From assembly GCF_000696185.1 (NCBI RefSeq), contig NZ_KK853997.1, positions 2,658,288 to 2,696,391 on the forward strand: a DNA stretch of 38,104 nt. Direction: 5' to 3'. Position 1 is the first letter of the stretch. The number at the start of each line of letters is the position of its first letter. Under the pieces are notes generated by a model. It made no database searches. It was given only the letters and a program-made list of their open reading frames with translations, and was not told where the DNA came from. Both the position numbers and the translations under genes were made by a program. Below, piece after piece: positions 32,867 through 38,104 of this stretch. The stretch comes from Kitasatospora cheerisanensis KCTC 2395. Lineage in GTDB: Bacteria; Actinomycetota; Actinomycetes; Streptomycetales; Streptomycetaceae.

Positions 32867-34359
32867 ACGATCTGCGCCTCGATCCGGGCCAGGTGCGGGT
32901 CGGCCACCACCGGCACGTCGAACCGGTCACCGGCGATCCGCCACCACCCCCACGCGAGGGCGAGAACCGCGAGCAGTGTCACAGGCGCGTAGTTGAACGT
33001 CTCGACGGTCACCGGGTACCGCTGCGGCAGGCACACCAGCACGACCAGCACCGCCACCCACGCCACCGCTGCGATCCCCACCGGCCGGCTCCACCGGCCC
33101 AGGTTCCACGGCCCGGGCGTGAACCGGTCGCGCTGCCGCAGCCGCAGGTACACCGGGATGATGTAGCTGGGCGTCATGCCGACGACGTTGACCGCCGTGA
33201 TCGCCCCGTACGCGGTGGCCGACCACAGCGAAGGGACGGCCAGGACGAACGCCGCGCCGACGGCCAGCCACACCGCCGGCACCGGGGTGCCGTTCGCCGA
33301 CACCCTGCGCCAGGTCGCCGATCCGGGCAGGGCGTTGTCCCGCGAGAACGCGTAGATCATCCGGGACGCGGCGGTGGTCTCCGCCGAGCCGCAGAACAGT
33401 TGGGCGCCGATCACGACCAGCAGCAAAAGCTTCGCGCCGGTGGTGCCGAGGGTGTCGAGGAAGATCTGCGCGGGCGGCACCGCCGCGCCGGCGGTGCCGG
33501 CGTAGTCCTGCACCGCGAACAGCAGGCCGGCCAGCAGCACGAACCCCGCCAGCAGTGACACCCAGATCGAGCGGACGATGCCGCGCGGCGCCGCGACTCG
33601 CGCGTTCACCGTCTCCTCCGACATGTGCGCGGACGCGTCGTAGCCGCAGAACGTGTAGCCGCCCAGCAGCAGGCCGATCGCGCTCACGTAGATCGGGTTC
33701 GACCAGCCGGTGCCGTTGGCGAAGTGCCCGAACACCCAGCCCACGGACTGGTGATGGGACGGCACGACCGCCAGCACACCCACGATCAGCGCGACCCCCA
33801 GCAGGTGCCACCACACCGAGATGCTGTTGAGCACGGACACGACGCGGACGCCGACGACGTTCAGCGCGGCGTGCAGCAGCAGGACGCCCGCGAAGATCGC
33901 CAGGATCAGCCCCGGCGTCGGCACCGTTCCCCACTGCAACCCGGCGAACGCAGCGATGAACGACGCCGCCCCGTAGTCGATCCCCGCGATCCCGCCGATC
34001 AGGCCTAGCAGGTTGAGCCAGCCCACCGTCCAGCCCCACCGCGGACCGCCGAGCCGCTGCGCCATGTAGTACAGGCCGCCGGAGGTGGGGTAGGCGCTGG
34101 TGACCTCCGCCAGCGCCGCGCCGATCAGCAGCACCGCCAGGCCCACGGCGGCCCAGCCCCACATCATCACCGCCGGGCCGCCGGCCAGCAGGCCGAACCC
34201 GAACAGCGTCATGCCGCCCGACAGGACGCTGATCACCGAGAACGACACGGCGAAGTTCCCGAAGCCGCCCATGCGGCGCACGAGTTCGGGCTCGTAGCCG
34301 AGGGTGCGAAGGTGATCGTCCTCACCGGGAGCGAGACCGGGACGCTGGTGCCTGGGCAT
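32863..34359 (-). CDS. APC-superfamily amino acid/polyamine permease, 498 aa
   Basis: Twelve or so membrane segments. N-terminal LRTLGYEPELVRRMGGFGNFAVSFSVISVLSGGMTLFGFGL is the typical opening of bacterial amino acid/GABA/polyamine (APC) permeases. Also PTSGGLYYMAQRLGG (consensus loop). SEETVNARVAAPRGI is the usual EE-motif loop. Start ATG 34359 follows AGGAGG at good spacing. It is coupled to the GS-like gene, a pairing expected for uptake and gamma-glutamylation of an amine or amino acid. Substrate cannot be assigned. Confidence 0.9.
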   Translation of the reverse strand: MPRHQRPGLAPGEDDHLRTLGYEPELVRRMGGFGNFAVSFSVISVLSGGMTLFGFGLLAGGPAVMMWGWAAVGLAVLLIGAALAEVTSAYPTSGGLYYMAQRLGGPRWGWTVGWLNLLGLIGGIAGIDYGAASFIAAFAGLQWGTVPTPGLILAIFAGVLLLHAALNVVGVRVVSVLNSISVWWHLLGVALIVGVLAVVPSHHQSVGWVFGHFANGTGWSNPIYVSAIGLLLGGYTFCGYDASAHMSEETVNARVAAPRGIVRSIWVSLLAGFVLLAGLLFAVQDYAGTAGAAVPPAQIFLDTLGTTGAKLLLLVVIGAQLFCGSAETTAASRMIYAFSRDNALPGSATWRRVSANGTPVPAVWLAVGAAFVLAVPSLWSATAYGAITAVNVVGMTPSYIIPVYLRLRQRDRFTPGPWNLGRWSRPVGIAAVAWVAVLVVLVCLPQRYPVTVETFNYAPVTLLAVLALAWGWWRIAGDRFDVPVVADPHLARIEAQIV

Positions 34360-34430
34360 GGCGGAACCTCCTGAGGGGTCGGGTCGGATCCCGGCGGCGA
34401 CACCGGGCGGAAGAAGAGATTGAGCAGGGG

Positions 34431-35414
34431 TCAGCGGGCCGCGAACGCCTTATTGACGGAGTCGCGCAGCAGACGGTCGGGATCGGCCGAGAGGCTGACC
34501 CACGGTTCGTGGGAGACGAACGGATGCATCGCGGCGAACACCTCGGCGGCGTCCTGATGGCGGCGGGTCGCCGACAGCGCGTGCGCAAGGTGGCTCTCGT
34601 CCGCGACCGGCCAGTGGACGCCCGCACCGCGAGCGGCCCGCCAGTGCGCCAGCACCTGCTGCACGGCCAGGCGGACTGACTCGTCGTTCGTCCACTGCAG
34701 GTACGCCGCAGCCTCCGCGCCCTTCTCCGCCCGCCGGTACCGCTCGACGTGCAGATACAGCGGCAGCGCGTGCAAGGGCGAACCGGCGGGAGCATCGCGC
34801 AGGTGCCCGGACAGGAACGACGACGCCGGGCCGATCTCTCCCCTGCCCAGCCAGAACCGCAGCATCCGGTGGAACGCCTCCCGGTTCCACGGGTCCGTCC
34901 GCCGCACCTGCTCGAACAGCGCCCACGGGCCGGGCGGAAGCAGCCGGTCCGCCGCCGGCACCCGGTGCTCCGGCCGTGCCAACTCCTGGTCCAGTTGCGC
35001 GAGCGCCAGCAGCCCGAGCCACGGGACCGGATCGCCCGCCAGCATCGACGCCGCCAGCCGGCACCACTCCCGTGCCGACTCCACGTACTGCCCCAACTCG
35101 CGGGGAGCGCCGGCACGCTGGCCGGCGAGGAGGGCCGCCTCGACTGCGACCCTGCACCGCAAGGTTGTCAGGCCGAACGCGTTGGGCTCCTCCTCGGCCC
35201 AGCGGTCGAGCACGTTGAGACGGGTGGCCACCGCGCCGAGCACCTGCGTCCGCGACGTCCACAGCCCAGGGTCGTTCCAGGACCGGTGCAGCAGCCCTTG
35301 CACCGACCACACCCGCCCCTGCCGGAACTCCTCGACGGCCTCCCGAAGATCGCCGTCGTGACCGGCAGGGTGCTGCACGAACTGTCCCGAGCGAGGCGCG
35401 AATGCGGTGTCCAT
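34431..35414 (-). CDS. Helical-repeat hypothetical protein, 327 aa
   Basis: Start ATG 35414 after AGGAAGGG. In-frame starts further upstream (35480) are less likely because G/C at third positions there is only about half. The protein is nearly all alpha-helical with TPR-like pairs (LREAVEEFRQGRVWSVQGLL ... REWCRLAASMLAGDPVPWLGLLALAQLDQELA ... DPWNREAFHRMLRFWLGRG) and ends with FVSHEPWVSLSADPDRLLRDSVNKAFAAR. It is the first enzyme-free gene upstream of the permease and may organise or regulate the unit. I do not recognise the family. Confidence 0.7.
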   Translation of the reverse strand: MDTAFAPRSGQFVQHPAGHDGDLREAVEEFRQGRVWSVQGLLHRSWNDPGLWTSRTQVLGAVATRLNVLDRWAEEEPNAFGLTTLRCRVAVEAALLAGQRAGAPRELGQYVESAREWCRLAASMLAGDPVPWLGLLALAQLDQELARPEHRVPAADRLLPPGPWALFEQVRRTDPWNREAFHRMLRFWLGRGEIGPASSFLSGHLRDAPAGSPLHALPLYLHVERYRRAEKGAEAAAYLQWTNDESVRLAVQQVLAHWRAARGAGVHWPVADESHLAHALSATRRHQDAAEVFAAMHPFVSHEPWVSLSADPDRLLRDSVNKAFAAR

Positions 35415-35476
35415 GGCTGGCCCTTCCTGAGGATTCGGGTGGCGACGTCGCCGAGCACGGGGTTGCGTTTGAACGG

Positions 35477-35557
35477 TCATCGGGCCTCTGCCGGGACCCT
35501 GCTCCGGGCGGCGCACTCCTTGGCGCGTGTGGCTGGGGAGGACGTGGTGATCGTCAT
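35477..35557 (-). CDS. Possible 26-aa leader peptide
   Basis: ATG 35557 after AGGAAG; codons end mostly in G or C (about 85 percent). The peptide is MTITTSSPATRAKECAARSR then VPAEAR, stop TGA. In the same frame beyond the stop, high GC3 continues for about 20 codons (reading PFKRNPVLGDVATRILRKGQ), so either the gene is longer and broken by an error, or it is a chance ORF. It may be a regulatory leader of the operon. Confidence 0.3.
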   Translation of the reverse strand: MTITTSSPATRAKECAARSRVPAEAR

Positions 35558-35649
35558 GGTTCTTCCTGGAGTCTCGACGAGGGGCAGTTCGTCGAGCGCC
35601 GGTGGGTGACGCGTTGAGAGGGAGGATCGTGAGGCGCGGCCGGGATGTC

Positions 35650-36228
35650 TCAAGCGGCCCGGTTCTGGGCGCTCCGGCGCAGGATCCGGCTGGGCAGACG
35701 GCTCGCGGCGCGGCTAACCAGGCCCCGGTGAGCCGCCGAGTCCCTCGCGGTCGCGGGCAGCGGGCGTTGCTGCTCCGGCGCCTGGGCAGATCCGCCAACG
35801 GCGAGATCAACTTCTAGTTCGAACCAGACGGCGCACCACAGGATGCCGTCTTCGCCGGCCTGCAACTCCCAGCCGACCTGGTCAACCATCGTCTGCACGA
35901 GGAACAGGCCGCGCCCCGTCTCCGCGTCCAGATCCGCGTCGGCGAGGGCAGCCGGGGCAGTCCTGGTGCGGTACGGGTTCATGACCGTGACACGCAGCAC
36001 GCCCCGGGCCTGGTCCGTCGCGGTCTCCACGTGCAGAACCTCGTTGTCGCTCTCGCCTCCGACGCCGTGCAGCAGAGCATTGGTGACGATCTCCGAGACG
36101 CTGAGCCGGATCGCCTCGCACTGAGTGGGCGCCAGGTCCAGACTGGCCAGCTCGGCAAGGACAGTGTTGCGGACCCAACCGACGCAGGCGTATCGCGCGG
36201 CAGCGGTGAAGCGGGTGATGACGTGCAT
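35650..36228 (-). CDS. Anti-sigma-type ATP-binding protein (HATPase_c_2), 192 aa
   Basis: Histidine-kinase-like ATPase fold: N box SVSEIVTNALLHGVGG (about residues 47-62), G1-like AGED and G2-like GRGLFLVQTMVDQVGW (about 107-122). No kinase or receiver domain. Such small proteins in Streptomyces bind and inactivate sigma-B-like factors or phosphorylate anti-anti-sigma partners. ATG 36228 with GGAGGATC. Divergent from the XRE regulator with 274 bases between; its C-terminus is Arg/Ala-rich and probably disordered. Partner unknown. Confidence 0.85.
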   Translation of the reverse strand: MHVITRFTAAARYACVGWVRNTVLAELASLDLAPTQCEAIRLSVSEIVTNALLHGVGGESDNEVLHVETATDQARGVLRVTVMNPYRTRTAPAALADADLDAETGRGLFLVQTMVDQVGWELQAGEDGILWCAVWFELEVDLAVGGSAQAPEQQRPLPATARDSAAHRGLVSRAASRLPSRILRRSAQNRAA

Positions 36229-36415
36229 GGCAGATCCTCCGGGCCGATCAGGTGGTGCGGCTGGGGGGTGAATCCGGCGGCGTCCCCGCCCAAGGCGGTT
36301 GGCCGAGGTCGTCGCGTGCTCAGAGAGGGTCGCCGAGCGAACGGAGGGGCGGCAATCGGAAGAAGTCAAGGTTTCAGGGCCGAAGTCGCGGATCCACCTC
36401 ACTTCAGCCAGCAAC

Positions 36416-36433
36416 ACCGTTACTAGTTAAGGT
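36416..36433. promoter_or_regulatory. Candidate operator palindrome
   Basis: ACCGTTACTAGTTAAGGT matches its reverse complement at 14 of 18 positions around a central CTAG. It is the most AT-rich symmetrical sequence in the gap between the anti-sigma-type gene and the XRE regulator, so autoregulation is likely. Confidence 0.45.
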
Positions 36434-36502
36434 TTTTGGCGCATCATCAGTGAGCTCGGGCACTACGCTGCCTGCACTGCTGTTTGTGGGGGAGGTCGTC
36501 CG

Positions 36503-37885
36503 ATGGTGCACAAGCCATCCTGTGCCGCGCGGATCAGAGCGACTGCCGCTGCGGAGAACTGGACTCTGGACGCGACTATCGCTTCGATCGCGGAGTGCTG
36601 CGACGTCAGTCGGTTGAGAGCCCACCGTTTGGCCCGGGGCTGGACCCTTCGTCGAGCGGTTGATGAGCTGCGTCGGCTCTGCCTGCGGGACGGGGCCTCT
36701 CAACCGGGGGTGGACGAGGACCAGTTCGCTGCGTGGGAGAAAGGCCGGATGCCACGAGGCAAGACCCTGGACCTGCTGTGCCGCCTCTACGAGACGGATA
36801 CACAGGGGCTTGGGTTGGCCGGTTCCTACCACCCGAACATGTCGGTGCCGACTCCGGTTGCGAGCGGCGCCACGACTTCGAGGCCGGCAGCTGGCACGCT
36901 GGCTGCCTTCGCCACCGCGGAGCCCGTCATCGAAGCCGTTGAGACGTACCGGCGCGCGTTGGACAGCACGTTGGCCAGCACTACTGCCAGCGCCACCCAG
37001 CTCGAAGTGCTGGACGAGCAGGTCATGGACCTCCGGCAGGTCTACATCTTCGCGCCTCCGGCCGAGATGCTGCTCCGGCTCCTTGGCACGCTCGAAGAGG
37101 TCCGTCTGCTGTCCGGTGAACGGCAGCCTGCAGCCGTCCAGGTACGCCTCTCGGAGATGATCGCGGTGCTCGCCACCCTCGTCGCCGATGCGCTGATGAA
37201 GTTGGGCCGCCTCGACCAGGCGCGCATGTGGTACGGCACGGCGCGAGCCGCAGCAGACGATGCTGGCGGGATCGAACTGCGCTCCCGCATTCGGGTCCAG
37301 GCCGCAATGCTGCCGTACTACTACGGACCGCTCGAACGGGCGGCGAGCCTGGCCAAGGATGCCCGGCTGTTGAACCGCGGCCGGGCAACATCCACCGGGG
37401 CGTTTGCTGCCGCCGCTGAGGCGCGGGCCTTGGCGCGGCTCGGCGATGTCGAAGGGGCACGTACCGCCGTCCGGCAGGCGATCGAGCTGTTCGACCATGC
37501 CCCGGCCGGTCCTGCTGACGATGCATGGGCGTTCCCCCGACGTCGGCTGCTGCTGTACCTGTCGGGTGCTTTCACCGCCCTGGGCGAGGTGCGGGAGGCA
37601 CTCCGCGTGCAGCAGGAAGCTTTGGCGCTGTACCCGGACCGAACCGGTATCGACCCGGCGCTCCTTCGCCTCGAGGAAGCGATGTGCTTGGTTCATCAGC
37701 GGAACCCCTCCGAGGCGTGCGAGCTTGCCAGCAGCGCCTACCTGGCGGTGCCCGAGGAGCTTCGGACGGAGATCCTGGGGGTTCGCACCAAGGAGGTGAT
37801 TCGGATAATGCCTGCGCGGGTCCGCGAGACACGAGCTGCTCGACAGCTCGGCGAACTTCTCGCCTTGCCCACCGGCCGGATGTGA
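36503..37885 (+). CDS. XRE-family regulator with TPR-like C-terminal domain, 460 aa
   Basis: ATG 36503 after GGGGGAGG. The N-terminal HTH covers about residues 36-100 (RLRAHRLARGWTLRRAVDEL, then DEDQFAAWEKGRMPRGKTLDLLCRLY). The long C-terminus is repeat-helical (e.g. ALARLGDVEGARTAVRQAIELFDHA; AFTALGEVREALRVQQEALALYPDR), as in the many Streptomyces XRE-TPR regulators that sense peptides or small ligands. Often paired with small anti-sigma-type ATPases, as here. Target unknown. Confidence 0.85.
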   Translation: MVHKPSCAARIRATAAAENWTLDATIASIAECCDVSRLRAHRLARGWTLRRAVDELRRLCLRDGASQPGVDEDQFAAWEKGRMPRGKTLDLLCRLYETDTQGLGLAGSYHPNMSVPTPVASGATTSRPAAGTLAAFATAEPVIEAVETYRRALDSTLASTTASATQLEVLDEQVMDLRQVYIFAPPAEMLLRLLGTLEEVRLLSGERQPAAVQVRLSEMIAVLATLVADALMKLGRLDQARMWYGTARAAADDAGGIELRSRIRVQAAMLPYYYGPLERAASLAKDARLLNRGRATSTGAFAAAAEARALARLGDVEGARTAVRQAIELFDHAPAGPADDAWAFPRRRLLLYLSGAFTALGEVREALRVQQEALALYPDRTGIDPALLRLEEAMCLVHQRNPSEACELASSAYLAVPEELRTEILGVRTKEVIRIMPARVRETRAARQLGELLALPTGRM

Positions 37886-37900
37886 CAGGATCGGCCTCGG

Positions 37901-37917
37901 CCCGTCAGCCTGACGGG
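37901..37917 (+). terminator. Hairpin between regulator and kinase gene
   Basis: CCCGTCA and TGACGGG separated by three bases, 16 bases after the regulator stop and ending two bases before the next ATG. It could be a terminator or could hide the start of the next gene, which has no visible ribosome site. Confidence 0.5.
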
Positions 37918-37918
37918 T

Positions 37919-38104
37919 ATGACGACTGTTCCGGAAATCCGGATCGGCGGATTCGCCGAGTCCGAGGTGTTCGCCGTCCTCGAAACCGCTTGCCGACGCG
38001 TTGGAGTCGACGCCTCCGATGCCAAGCTGCTGCGAGGCCACACCAACGCCGTCTACCTGCTGGAATCTGCTGGCGCGGTCGTCAAGGTCGCCCGAGCGGG
38101 AAGC
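37919..38104 (+). CDS. Aminoglycoside-phosphotransferase-like kinase, N-terminal part
   Basis: ATG 37919 opens a frame that continues past the window end. The visible 62 residues contain LLRGHTNAVYLLES and AVVKVARAGS, the beta-strand/Lys arrangement of APH-type small-molecule kinases. The rest, including the catalytic HGD motif, is not in the window. Probable phosphotransferase acting on a sugar, homoserine-like or antibiotic substrate; not assignable. Confidence 0.65.
   Translation, partial: MTTVPEIRIGGFAESEVFAVLETACRRVGVDASDAKLLRGHTNAVYLLESAGAVVKVARAGS

Noticed and set aside
34431..35480. Longer start (ATG 35480) for the helical-repeat protein
   Set aside because: The extra 22 codons have poor GC3, and a better ribosome site precedes ATG 35414.
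36404..38041. Minus-strand ORF of 545 codons opposite the XRE regulator and kinase
   Set aside because: The plus strand has HTH, TPR and kinase motifs with proper ribosome sites; the minus frame lacks any family.

Overview
The window is very GC-rich DNA with strong third-position G/C bias, many GTG and TTG starts, GTGA/ATGA/TGATG gene overlaps and a rare TTA codon. This fits an actinomycete close to Streptomyces or Kitasatospora. The first ~890 bases (a GC dinucleotide run, then alternating poly-C and poly-G) look like a contig-end or base-calling artefact. At least two genes are broken by what look like single-base indels, so the assembly probably carries residual indel errors.

Region 1 (about 0.9-19.3 kb, nearly all minus strand) is a siphovirus-type structural and lysis module read right to left. 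It holds two tandem head-completion paralogues, an unknown protein, an HK97 gp10-like protein, a tail-terminator-like protein, the major tail protein, tail-assembly chaperones joined by a textbook -1 slippery site, a 1384-codon tape measure protein, a distal tail protein, three tail-tip or receptor-binding proteins, then amidase, holin and small accessory genes. Terminase, portal, protease, major capsid, integrase and repressor are absent from the window. The cluster is therefore a prophage remnant or a domesticated tail-like particle. A short lower-GC island (17.44-18.43 kb) with a small plus-strand membrane-protein gene, a strong terminator and several inverted repeats interrupts the module between the head-completion genes.

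Region 2 (19.3-21.5 kb) holds a PASTA-like lipoprotein, a divergent 316-residue unknown protein, a small Cys/His protein and a probable integrase fragment.

Region 3 (21.5-35.4 kb, all minus strand) is a long run of closely packed genes that I read as one or a few linked transcription units. From upstream to downstream it encodes a helical-repeat unknown protein, an amino-acid/polyamine permease, a glutamine-synthetase-family ligase, a MurC-like protein lacking the P-loop lysine, two double-domain LuxR-like proteins, a membrane protein, a nucleoside-deoxyribosyltransferase-like protein, an endonuclease/exonuclease/phosphatase protein, a CPBP-like membrane protein with a TTA codon, a ~53-residue peptide (frame-disrupted here), a small membrane or lipoprotein, a methyltransferase, a radical SAM/SPASM-type enzyme, an acyl carrier protein and a FabV-type enoyl reductase. 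I do not recognise this combination as a known pathway; it is the best candidate here for an undescribed biosynthetic system. Inferred roles: the permease and ligase import and gamma-glutamylate an amine-type substrate; radical SAM, methyltransferase and FabV modify a peptide or an ACP-bound intermediate; CPBP and the small peptide suggest a peptide product or signal.

Region 4 (35.6-38.1 kb) has an anti-sigma-type ATPase divergent from an XRE/TPR regulator, with a palindromic operator candidate between them, and the start of an aminoglycoside-phosphotransferase-like kinase running off the end.
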